A DNA stretch of 64,000 nucleotides, taken from contig NZ_JAHZIA010000011.1 in assembly GCF_019420015.1 (NCBI RefSeq), positions 1 to 64,000 of the forward strand, read 5' to 3'. The notes under the pieces are model-generated. The model did not search any database. It worked only from the letters and a program-made list of their open reading frames with translations, and was not told the origin of the DNA. Position numbers and translations under genes: made by a program. The stretch is from Anaerofustis sp. GTDB taxonomy: Bacteria > Bacillota > Clostridia > Eubacteriales > Anaerofustaceae. Shown here in pieces: positions 50,038 through 57,048 of the stretch (within the stretch, counting starts at the first letter, position 1; every line of letters begins with the position of its first letter).

Positions 50038-50442
50038 TTGCAAGATCATGAGGCTTTTATTTTATTTAAACAAAAAGTAAATTTAGTTATAGAAAATTTA
50101 GAAAATAAAATTGAAGATACTAATAAACAAGTAGATTTGATTAAAAATAAAATAGAAGACTCAGAGCATGCTTTAATTGAATTGCAAAACGAATTAAAGT
50201 TTATAGATTTTGAGATTAAAAAAATAGATGATTCAGTTGCAAGAATGAATAAAAATATAGATAAAAAAGAAAAAAATATAAATAGTAGTAATGGGGAGAT
50301 AGATAAATTAAATGTTAAAGTAGATAAGATGTTGAGTGAACCTATTGTTAACTATAAGAATAGAAAAGAGGTTGTTATAAATACAGTAATAACAATTGTT
50401 GTTTCTACTTTGGTTACTGCAATTTTAACTAAATTAGTATAA
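50038..50442 (+). CDS. XhlA-like coiled-coil membrane protein
   Basis: 134 residues from TTG 50038 (GAGGGG upstream). Residues 15-95 form a long coiled coil; the last 25 are a membrane helix (VVINTVITIVVSTLVTAILT). This is the layout of haemolysin XhlA-type proteins that cooperate with holins. It lies directly after the endolysin, consistent with lysis. Confidence 0.7.
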   Translation: MQDHEAFILFKQKVNLVIENLENKIEDTNKQVDLIKNKIEDSEHALIELQNELKFIDFEIKKIDDSVARMNKNIDKKEKNINSSNGEIDKLNVKVDKMLSEPIVNYKNRKEVVINTVITIVVSTLVTAILTKLV

Positions 50443-50482
50443 ATTTATTTTGCATTTTATTTTTTAAAATGCGAGGTAAAAA

Positions 50483-50770
50483 ATGATTGAAACAAGTTTT
50501 GCGAGAAGATTAAATAGATTGAATAAAAATTCCACTAAGATTTTAATAAACGAAGTTGGTTTGAATAAAGATTATAAGAATGTTTTATATAAGAAATACG
50601 TGGAAGAAAAATCTTTAGTTGAAATAGCTAATGAATTAGGTTATACGAAAGAAACGGTAAATAATTTAATTTCTAAATCAAGAAAAGTTTTAGAAGAAAT
50701 TTTGTTAGAACAATATGAATTGTTACCAAAAGAAGTGCAAATGATAGCTGATTATATTTATGAATTATAA
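50483..50770 (+). CDS. Sigma-70 region 4-like helix-turn-helix protein
   Basis: 95 residues with GAGG upstream. Residues 30-70: YKNVLYKKYVEEKSLVEIAN, ELGYTKETVNNLISKSRKVL, the spacing of region-4 helix-turn-helix proteins. No region 2 is present. Could act as a late-gene transcription activator or a small DNA-binding regulator; sequence does not decide. Confidence 0.65.
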   Translation: MIETSFARRLNRLNKNSTKILINEVGLNKDYKNVLYKKYVEEKSLVEIANELGYTKETVNNLISKSRKVLEEILLEQYELLPKEVQMIADYIYEL

Positions 50771-50802
50771 TATTGTTTAAAACTAAATAATATGTGATTA
50801 TT

Positions 50803-50857
50803 AAAACCTCTTTTCCGTTTGTTAAAATAAAAATATACAAACGGAAAGGGGGTTTTT
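50803..50857 (+). promoter_or_regulatory. Long hairpin containing the next gene's ribosome site
   Basis: AAAACCTCTTTTCCGTTTGT (50803-50822) pairs with 50837-50857, which includes the AAAGGGGG ribosome site for TTG 50860; five T follow. It is terminator-shaped, and folding would hide the ribosome site. Confidence 0.6.
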
Positions 50858-50859
50858 AT

Positions 50860-51390
50860 TTGGCTAATTATCCTAATTACTATATGGGAAATCCATATAT
50901 GACTAATCCTATGATAAATCAGCAAAACAGATTGCAGTCGATGGAAAATCAGTTTTATGGTAGTCAACAACAAATTCAACAAAATAATAATTTGATATTG
51001 AAAGGTAGACCTGTAACAAGTTTTGATGAAGCAAAAGCAAGTATGATAGATCTTGACGGATCTGTTTTTATTTTTCCTGATTATGCAAGTGGAAAAATTT
51101 ATACTAAACAAATTAATATGGATGGTACAGCTTCCATAAGAACATATGAGCTGGTAAATCCTATGAATGTTCAACAAAATGTACAAAATTCTGGTGAAGT
51201 TGAAAATGAATTAAAAAATAAAATAAATTTACTTGAAAATAAAATAACAAAACTTGAAAGTGAGGTAAATAGTTATGTTCAATCCATTACAGGTTTTATC
51301 CCAGCTATCAAAAGTTCAGAATCCACAAGCAATGATGTTGCAAATGTTTCAGGGAAATCCAGCAATGGAAAGAGCTATGGAAATGACTAA
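50860..51390 (+). CDS. Hypothetical Q/N-rich protein with coiled coil
   Basis: 176 residues from TTG 50860. Opens with tyrosine/proline-rich ANYPNYYMGNPYMTNPMINQ, then DGSVFIFPDYASGKIYTKQI, and a C-terminal coiled coil (LKNKINLLENKITKLESEV). The trio 50860, 51275, 51558 looks like a group of small genes I recall from gut Bacillota phages, with no assigned function. Its 3' 116 bases overlap the next gene. Confidence 0.6.
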   Translation: MANYPNYYMGNPYMTNPMINQQNRLQSMENQFYGSQQQIQQNNNLILKGRPVTSFDEAKASMIDLDGSVFIFPDYASGKIYTKQINMDGTASIRTYELVNPMNVQQNVQNSGEVENELKNKINLLENKITKLESEVNSYVQSITGFIPAIKSSESTSNDVANVSGKSSNGKSYGND

Positions 51391-51502
51391 TGGTAAAAGT
51401 GAAGAGGAAATCAAACAAGTAGTTATGAATCTAAGCAAGCAAGTTGGTGTAGATTTTGATAGTCTTTTGGATATGGTAAAAAATATGGGGTTAAAAATTT
51501 GA
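51275..51502 (+). CDS. Small protein overlapping the 50860 gene
   Basis: 75 residues with GAGGTAA upstream of ATG 51275, in a different frame from the gene it overlaps by 116 bases. MFNPLQVLSQLSKVQNPQAM, then MFQGNPAMERAME, then a helical end (VGVDFDSLLDMVKNM). The N-P-Q/N-P-M repeats are a recognisable small-phage-protein pattern. Function unknown. Confidence 0.62.
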   Translation: MFNPLQVLSQLSKVQNPQAMMLQMFQGNPAMERAMEMTNGKSEEEIKQVVMNLSKQVGVDFDSLLDMVKNMGLKI

Positions 51503-51557
51503 TTAAATTGCAATTTAATATAATAAATTATTTCTTTTTCTTTTTAGGAGGTATAAA

Positions 51558-52259
51558 ATGGCAGGAGAAATGATGGGAGCTACACCTGTTTATGATGTTT
51601 GCGGTAGTAATGGTAATTTAGGTGGCGGTACTTGGACTTGGGTATTTTTACTTTTCATTCTTTTAGCTTGGGGTGGAAATGGCTTTGGTTTTGGAGGTCG
51701 TAATGATAACACGGCTTACCAGGCAGGTCTTACAAGAGCAGAGCTTTACGATGGCCTTAATTTTAATCAAATTGAAAATGGTATAAGAGGCATCCAGAAT
51801 GGACTTTGTGATGGTTTTTATGCTCAGAATACCACAATGCTCCAGGGATTTAGCGGTATTCAAAGAGATTTATGCCAGGGATTTAATAATGTAAATGCCG
51901 GAATATCAAATCTTGGTTATCAAATGCAAAATTGTTGCTGTGAAACAAATAGAAATATTGATGCAGTTCGTTATGAAGCGGCGAAAAATACTTGTGATAT
52001 AACAACTGCGATTCATGCCGAAGGAGAAGCAACAAGAGCTTTAATTAATGCTAATACAATGCAGGATCTTAGAGATAGACTTGAAGCAAGAGACAGAGAT
52101 CTTATGACAGCAAACTTCCAGCTTTCTCAACAGGCACAGTCTGCTAATTTAATTAATGAGCTTAGACCTATAAGCAGACCGGCTTACATTACTTGCAGTC
52201 CATACGAATCTGCAAATGATAGATTATTTAATTCTTGTGGTTGCGGTTGTGGTTGCTAA
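51558..52259 (+). CDS. Membrane-anchored Gly/Cys-rich phage protein
   Basis: 233 residues with AGGAGG upstream. Gly/Trp-rich membrane helix (WTWVFLLFILLAWGG, residues 26-42), a glycine loop, then long helical repeats (GLCDGFYAQN, DLCQGFNNVN, NCCCETNRN) and a CGCGCGC end. Its nucleotide composition is clearly less AT-rich than its surroundings. I recognise the pattern from phages and prophages of gut clostridia; no function is established to my knowledge. Virion-associated or host-membrane role possible. Confidence 0.68.
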   Translation: MAGEMMGATPVYDVCGSNGNLGGGTWTWVFLLFILLAWGGNGFGFGGRNDNTAYQAGLTRAELYDGLNFNQIENGIRGIQNGLCDGFYAQNTTMLQGFSGIQRDLCQGFNNVNAGISNLGYQMQNCCCETNRNIDAVRYEAAKNTCDITTAIHAEGEATRALINANTMQDLRDRLEARDRDLMTANFQLSQQAQSANLINELRPISRPAYITCSPYESANDRLFNSCGCGCGC

Positions 52260-52300
52260 AAAATAAAATAGTTATGTATAATTACATTGTTTGATTTTTA

Positions 52301-52331
52301 GGCGGATAATGTAATGTTATCCGTCTTTTTT
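52301..52331 (+). terminator. Rho-independent terminator
   Basis: GGCGGATAA (52301-52309) pairs with TTATCCGTC (52317-52325), 9 bp including one G-T, followed by T7. It ends the transcript of the Gly/Cys-rich gene. Confidence 0.88.
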
Positions 52332-52350
52332 AATAAAAGGAGGAAATAAA

Positions 52351-52797
52351 ATGACTTGTGATAAAAGGTATCAAAAAAGTGCTTTAAATGCTTATACAAG
52401 AGCCGAGCAGACTGTAAATGCTCAAAGTGTAGTTGTTTTTAATAACAATGCACCATTTACAGGATGTTCTATATCTCATGCGGCAGGTGGAGGTACAATA
52501 TCGTTAAATAAACCAGGAATTTATTTAGTTGAGTTTAATGCAGATGCATCTACTGTTGCAACAGCAGGTGGTTCAATTTCTATGCAACTTACAAATAATG
52601 GAGTTTTAGTACCATCTGCTGAAGCTACAGCTACTACTACAGTTAATACAGCAGTTGTTAATTTAAAATTTGCAACAATTGTACAAGTTTTAAATTCTTG
52701 TAATTGTGTAAATAATGATGTAGATTTGACAATAATTAATAATGGTGTGCAAGCAAATTTGACTAATGCAAATGTAGTAGTTGTTAAGTTGGCATAA
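52351..52797 (+). CDS. BclA/TNF-like jelly-roll domain protein
   Basis: 148 residues with AAAGGAGG upstream. Strand series AQSVVVFNNNAPFTGCSISH, TISLNKPGIYLVEFNADAST, ISMQLTNNGVLVPSAEATAT, VVNLKFATIVQVLN, DLTIINNGVQANLT fits the C1q/TNF-like fold of the BclA C-terminal domain. No collagen repeat is present. Such domains trimerise and often coat surfaces, so a virion decoration is plausible. Confidence 0.68.
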   Translation: MTCDKRYQKSALNAYTRAEQTVNAQSVVVFNNNAPFTGCSISHAAGGGTISLNKPGIYLVEFNADASTVATAGGSISMQLTNNGVLVPSAEATATTTVNTAVVNLKFATIVQVLNSCNCVNNDVDLTIINNGVQANLTNANVVVVKLA

Positions 52798-52973
52798 TGA
52801 AAAATAATGCATTAGAAGTTTTTGATATTCTTGCTTTGTTTTCTATAACTACAAGTTTATATAACATGAGTTTAAATGAAGGTCATGCTGAGGAACAGGA
52901 GAGAAATGAAGCGAGATTGGAAAGAATTGAAGAAAAAATTGATAGATTGTTAAATAAAAATGAGGTGTCTTAA
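52797..52973 (+). CDS. Small protein with coiled-coil end
   Basis: 58 residues, start overlapping the previous stop. DILALFSITTSLYNMSLNEG, then a charged helix (QERNEARLERIEEKIDRLL). The pattern is common beside phage structural genes. It overlaps the next start in TAATG. Confidence 0.58.
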   Translation: MKNNALEVFDILALFSITTSLYNMSLNEGHAEEQERNEARLERIEEKIDRLLNKNEVS

Positions 52974-53665
52974 TGGGGATGAGGTATTATAATCTTACAA
53001 AACAAAATGAAGTTAAAAGTAACCCCTCTTTAAAACCTGTTGAAATTAAAGAAGAAAAGGAATATAATAATATAGAAGAAGAAAATGAATGGGGTGAAGG
53101 AGAAGAGGAAAATAGAATGTTAAATAAAAATGAAATGAATGATAAATCTCCGGTAGAGCAATTGATGAAAGCGATTGAAGTTTTTACAGTAGGTTATGCT
53201 TTTCATGAAAATGCAAGTTTAGATTCTCACAAATTAGGTTTGCAAGGTTTTAAAAGATTACATAGATATTTTTCAAGAAAAGATAATGAAGTGAAAATGA
53301 AGTTAGAGCATTATTGTATTGACATGTTTGGTGAAAAGGTAACGCCTGAATGGAAAGACATGAAGGAATTAAAAACGTCTCATACAGTAAAAGAAATGCT
53401 TGAATCATATTTAGAACATGAAAATGAAAAATATGCTTTAATAGCAGAAACAGCAAATATACTTACAATGAATGAGTTCTTGCATGAATCACATATACTA
53501 AGAAAAGAATTAGAACCTGTTACAAGAGAAATAATAAAGTGCAAAAGGTATATACAAGATTTTGAAAATAGTGATTGGAGCTGGCATCATATTAGATATA
53601 TTGATAATATGCTCCATACAAAATATAAAGAAAAAGAATGTGAAGAATTTAGTTATAAAGATTAA
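52973..53665 (+). CDS. Helical-bundle (possibly ferritin-like) protein
   Basis: 230 residues with GAGGTG upstream. After an acidic disordered 60 residues, helices with E/H spacing follow: FTVGYAFHENASLDSHKLGL, KLEHYCIDMFGEKV, SYLEHENEKYALIAETANIL, FLHESHILRKELEP. These resemble ferritin-like bundles, including an E-x-x-H-like pair, but a full di-iron ligand set cannot be assigned. Last gene of the late block. Confidence 0.5.
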   Translation: MGMRYYNLTKQNEVKSNPSLKPVEIKEEKEYNNIEEENEWGEGEEENRMLNKNEMNDKSPVEQLMKAIEVFTVGYAFHENASLDSHKLGLQGFKRLHRYFSRKDNEVKMKLEHYCIDMFGEKVTPEWKDMKELKTSHTVKEMLESYLEHENEKYALIAETANILTMNEFLHESHILRKELEPVTREIIKCKRYIQDFENSDWSWHHIRYIDNMLHTKYKEKECEEFSYKD

Positions 53666-53686
53666 ATTAATATAAAAATTTATTTT

Positions 53687-53716
53687 AAAGCAGAGATTTT
53701 TTTCTCTGCTTTTCTT
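53687..53716 (+). terminator. Rho-independent terminator at the end of the late block
   Basis: AAAGCAGAGA (53687-53696) pairs with TCTCTGCTTT (53703-53712), 10 bp, followed by TCTTT. It separates late genes from the replication region. Confidence 0.88.
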
Positions 53717-53727
53717 TATAAAATGTA

Positions 53728-53756
53728 TTTACATTTATATAAAAGTGTGCTATTAT
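53728..53756 (+). promoter_or_regulatory. Sigma70-type promoter
   Basis: TTTACA (53728-53733), 17 bases, TGC then TATTAT (53751-53756), 12 bases after a terminator. First promoter of the replication region. Confidence 0.8.
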
Positions 53757-53865
53757 AATTATAGAAAGAGAGAGAAAAGACACAATCATTAAAAAATTAA
53801 ATGATGTTGGTATTGAGTATGTTTGGTAGTTATTGTGAAAAGAAATAGATAAGTGAGGTAGAAAA

Positions 53866-54177
53866 ATGAAATTAATGACTAAAGCGATTGAGAAAAAGTT
53901 TAAAAAATATCCTTTGTATTCTCAGGAAACGAAAGGGTTGGATGCAGAAGTTGTGGTTAAATTTTTTAATCCATGTGGTTCTGCTACAATTTTAGTAACA
54001 GAAGGAGAAAAGCAGGAACAGGAAAATGATTGGTTGTTTTTTGGATATATAAAAACTGACTATGAGTATGAATGGGGTTATATTCGTTTAAGCGATTTTG
54101 AAAATATTAAACTTCCTTTTGGTTTAAAGTTTGAAAGGGATATATATTCTGAGGGTACAGTTAGAGAATTGATGTAA
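53866..54177 (+). CDS. DUF2958 domain protein
   Basis: 103 residues with GAGG upstream. TKAIEKKFKKYPLYSQETKG, AEVVVKFFNPCGSATILVTE, then WLFFGYIKTDYEYEWGYIRL match DUF2958, a small single-domain family found on phages and plasmids. Function unknown. It is the sole gene between two promoters. Confidence 0.78.
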   Translation: MKLMTKAIEKKFKKYPLYSQETKGLDAEVVVKFFNPCGSATILVTEGEKQEQENDWLFFGYIKTDYEYEWGYIRLSDFENIKLPFGLKFERDIYSEGTVRELM

Positions 54178-54187
54178 AAAGTTACAC

Positions 54188-54216
54188 TTTACAAAGAATT
54201 ATGTTTGTGTTATAAT
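54188..54216 (+). promoter_or_regulatory. Sigma70-type promoter of the replication genes
   Basis: TTTACA (54188-54193), 17 bases, TGT then TATAAT (54211-54216). It precedes a long leader hairpin and the 54327 gene. Confidence 0.8.
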
Positions 54217-54238
54217 GTGATTATAGTTGAATGATTGT

Positions 54239-54293
54239 TAGGCATATAAATTTAGAGTGTGTACAATAACAAAGTGTATGATTTATATGCCTA
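54239..54293 (+). promoter_or_regulatory. Leader hairpin before the replication operon
   Basis: TAGGCATATAAAT (54239-54251) and ATTTATATGCCTA (54281-54293) form a perfect 13-bp stem with a 29-base loop; a T-rich stretch (TTTTTTATTTT) begins 9 bases later. It may be an attenuator or protein-binding site. Confidence 0.6.
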
Positions 54294-54326
54294 ATTATGG
54301 CATTTTTTATTTTAGGAGGAAATAAA

Positions 54327-54674
54327 ATGATAAAACATAATAGTTATCTTGATTCGTTAAAATTAGGTGATCTTGTTGCGTTTAAGTTGTATTATAAAAA
54401 TGCAAAAATGTATTCAGGAAAAATTGTAGCTATGGGGAATACGCGGGTTGAAGTTCAGACGAAAAACGGAAAAAGATTTTTTATTGAAAAAAACGATATT
54501 CAATGGGTAAATACAAACGGTAAATGGCCCAGATTCGTTATGAACGCGTTTAAAGGAATTGATGTTGAATCTGATGTTTTAGAAGAGAATGATGAAAAAG
54601 ATATATCTGAAGGAGTAGAAGAGGTGCAAGAGATTTTTCTTGATGATGTAGAAGAAAAAGAATCGTGGGATTAA
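54327..54674 (+). CDS. Hypothetical SH3-like protein with acidic tail
   Basis: 116 residues from ATG 54327 (AGGAGG upstream). LKLGDLVAFKLYYKNAKMYS, GKIVAMGNTRVEVQTKNGKR, then FFIEKNDIQWVNTNGKWPRF forms a small beta-barrel like KOW/SH3-type domains; residues 80-116 are acidic. Located at the head of the replication genes. No firm family. Confidence 0.58.
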   Translation: MIKHNSYLDSLKLGDLVAFKLYYKNAKMYSGKIVAMGNTRVEVQTKNGKRFFIEKNDIQWVNTNGKWPRFVMNAFKGIDVESDVLEENDEKDISEGVEEVQEIFLDDVEEKESWD

Positions 54675-54675
54675 G

Positions 54676-55176
54676 ATGGATGATAAATTATTAAAAAAAT
54701 GTAAAGAAGTAGCATTTTTAAATCATCAAATAAAATCATATCAATTACAATTAGATGAATTAAAAAAAGAAGTTATTGCATTATTGAAAAAAGAAAAAAT
54801 AGATAATATAAATATTAGTTTGATTGAAGGTGAAACGGAAAAAGAAAAAATTATTTGTAATATCAAAGTAATAAAAAGAACAAGTGTAGATTTTGATATT
54901 AAAAAATTAAAGTCAAGATTGAGTAAAAAAGTAAGAAGCAAGATAATTGAAAGAAAAGTTGAAATATCAGATTATTCAGGTTTTTCTGATTTTATGAAAC
55001 AGAATAATATTACTTTTTCTCAAATTAAATGTTATTTAAATATTATTGATAAAGTAAATATGAAGAATCTTGATAATTTATTTAAACGTGATGAAATAAA
55101 TTTAAATGAAATAAATGATTGTTATAAAATTATAAAAAGTAATTATTTAAAGATAACAGAGTTAAAAGATGAGTAA
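54676..55176 (+). CDS. Hypothetical coiled-coil protein
   Basis: 166 residues, one base after the preceding gene. Starts with a coiled coil (FLNHQIKSYQLQLDELKKEV), then strands (EKIICNIKVIKRTSVDF) and basic helices. It overlaps the primase by eight bases and so may be a replication accessory factor. No family recognised. Confidence 0.55.
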   Translation: MDDKLLKKCKEVAFLNHQIKSYQLQLDELKKEVIALLKKEKIDNINISLIEGETEKEKIICNIKVIKRTSVDFDIKKLKSRLSKKVRSKIIERKVEISDYSGFSDFMKQNNITFSQIKCYLNIIDKVNMKNLDNLFKRDEINLNEINDCYKIIKSNYLKITELKDE

Positions 55177-56113
55177 TTTATTAAAAGTATTAGAGTATTT
55201 TAAAATTGAATATGATGAAAAAATACTTTGTCCGTTCCATGGTGACGTAAATCCAAGTCTTCAAATTAATTTGGATGAAGATTTTTGGTATTGCTATGGT
55301 TGTCAAAAAGGCGGCGATGCTTTTAGATTTTTTAAAGAAATGAAAATGTTAGATGATAATTGTAATGAAAATGATTTACAGTTAATGTCTAAATATAATC
55401 GTATAATAAAAGGAGAAAAAAATAAATCAGAAGTAAAAGAAATAAAAAATGTAAAAAAGAAAAATAGTTCTTATTATCGTCAACAATTAATTGAAGCTAA
55501 AGATTATTATAATGGACTTTCTAAAGTAGATTGGATATTTGAGGATAATGAAGCTGTAGATTATATGAGTTATAGAGGTTTTAATATGACTACTTTAAAT
55601 AAGTTTGGAGCTAAGATAACCTATAATGAAAATTATCCTATTATTTTTCCGATCAAAGATAATAAAAAATTTAAAGGCTGGGTTTGTAGAACATTTGACC
55701 CCTATATTGCTAATAAGCGAAAATATTTATATAATCAAGGTTTTCGTCGTAAAACGACTTTGGCAGGCGATTATAAAAATACAAAAACAGTAATGCTTGT
55801 CGAGGGATATTTTGATATGTTAAAAGCAAAACAATTAGGGGTAAAAAATGTAGTTGCAATTTTAGGCTGGAAAATAACTGATAATCAGATTTTAAAATTA
55901 AAATCAGAGGGAGTAAAAAATATAATATCAGCTTTAGATAATGATGTTTATGGTAAAAGAGGGACAAAATATTTAAAAAATTTTTTTAATGTAGAAATTT
56001 TCCCATATCAAAAAGATGTAAAAGATATGGGGGATATGGATAGAAAAAAAATGAATTTAGCTAAAATTAAATTAAAAAGGAGAATGAACCATGGGGATCA
56101 TCGAAAGTATTAA
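55169..56113 (+). CDS. DNA primase (CHC2 zinc finger plus Toprim)
   Basis: 314 residues. Zinc finger CPFHGDVNPSLQINL...WYCYGC (C-x2-H...C-x2-C, residues 19-45); then a linker, an RNAP-basic-like middle (YPIIFPIKDNKKFKGWVCRT) and the Toprim domain (VMLVEGYFDMLKAKQLG, VVAILG, IISALDNDVYGKRG). Metal-binding E and D-x-D-like residues are present. No helicase domain is fused, and no helicase was recognised in the window. Overlaps its neighbours at both ends. Confidence 0.88.
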   Translation: MSNLLKVLEYFKIEYDEKILCPFHGDVNPSLQINLDEDFWYCYGCQKGGDAFRFFKEMKMLDDNCNENDLQLMSKYNRIIKGEKNKSEVKEIKNVKKKNSSYYRQQLIEAKDYYNGLSKVDWIFEDNEAVDYMSYRGFNMTTLNKFGAKITYNENYPIIFPIKDNKKFKGWVCRTFDPYIANKRKYLYNQGFRRKTTLAGDYKNTKTVMLVEGYFDMLKAKQLGVKNVVAILGWKITDNQILKLKSEGVKNIISALDNDVYGKRGTKYLKNFFNVEIFPYQKDVKDMGDMDRKKMNLAKIKLKRRMNHGDHRKY

Positions 56114-56972
56114 ATCTAATGTTGCTAAAAGTGGATCTAATAAAGATAAAATTTTATTTGTTAGATCAAATTCAAAAGTTAGAGTTAGATTTTTACAAGA
56201 AATGGATAAAGGTTTTGAGTTTACTTTCCATGACAGTTATAAAGCGGGAATAAATACTATTTGCCAAGAAGAGCTTGGGAAAAATTGTCCATTATGTGGT
56301 GATGAAGAGTTAAGAACAAGAACACAGTATGCGTGGTCTGTTTATAATTATGATACTAAAAAAGTAGAAATTATGTTATTTGCAGTTAATAATTGCACAC
56401 CGGTTTCACTGCTTTTATCAATGTATGAAAATTATGGTACAATTTTGGATAGAGATTATGTTTTATCAAAAACAGGACAGCAACAGAATACTTCTTATTC
56501 TGTTATTCCTCAGGATAAGCAGAGATTTAGGAATACAAAAGTTAAGCCTTATACAAAATCTGCTGTGCTAAAAATATTAGATAAAGCTTTTCCATTATCA
56601 GATGAATACGCAGAAGGTTATGATATAGATAACGTTTCTGTCGATGAAGAAGAAGATGAAATTGAAGAAAGAAAGCCGAGAAAGAAAACAAAAAAGAATT
56701 TTAAGACATTGAATGATCCGATGCCTGGCGTCGATGAAGAAGAAGATGAAATTGAAGAAGAAGAGGAAGAAAAGCCTAAAAAAAGAAAAAAGTCAAATAT
56801 TAAATATATAACAGAAGATGAAATTGAAGAATATTTAGATGAGTATGATATTGATGAAGATGATTTTTTAGAATATTTAGAGTTAGATAATATTAAAAAG
56901 ATTAAAAGAACAAAGAAAGCATTTTTAAGTGATATTGAAGAATATCTTGAGTTTATAGAAGAAGAGGAATGA
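56091..56972 (+). CDS. Probable single-stranded DNA-binding protein
   Basis: 293 residues with AAAGGAG upstream, overlapping primase. FVRSNSKVRVRFLQEMDKGF, CQEELGKNCPLCGDEEL (zinc site) and YAWSVYNYDTKKVEIMLFAV resemble gp32-like phage ssDNA-binding proteins; the acidic repeated end (DEEEDEIEE at about 185 and 222, then EEYLEFIEEEE) is the usual interaction tail. The DNA of the acid repeats is nearly identical between copies. Confidence 0.68.
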   Translation: MGIIESIKSNVAKSGSNKDKILFVRSNSKVRVRFLQEMDKGFEFTFHDSYKAGINTICQEELGKNCPLCGDEELRTRTQYAWSVYNYDTKKVEIMLFAVNNCTPVSLLLSMYENYGTILDRDYVLSKTGQQQNTSYSVIPQDKQRFRNTKVKPYTKSAVLKILDKAFPLSDEYAEGYDIDNVSVDEEEDEIEERKPRKKTKKNFKTLNDPMPGVDEEEDEIEEEEEEKPKKRKKSNIKYITEDEIEEYLDEYDIDEDDFLEYLELDNIKKIKRTKKAFLSDIEEYLEFIEEEE

Positions 56973-56982
56973 TTTATATGTG

Positions 56983-57034
56983 AGCCATATTATAACAAAT
57001 GAATATTAATAGTTTGTTATAATATGGCTTTTAT
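56983..57034 (+). terminator. Long hairpin between SSB and polymerase genes
   Basis: A perfect 17-bp inverted repeat: 56983-56999 (AGCCATATTATAACAAA) with 57013-57029, 13-base loop, followed by TTTATATTT. Terminator-like with a weak T run, so probably attenuates the polymerase. Confidence 0.72.
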
Positions 57035-57048
57035 ATTTGAGGTGTAAA

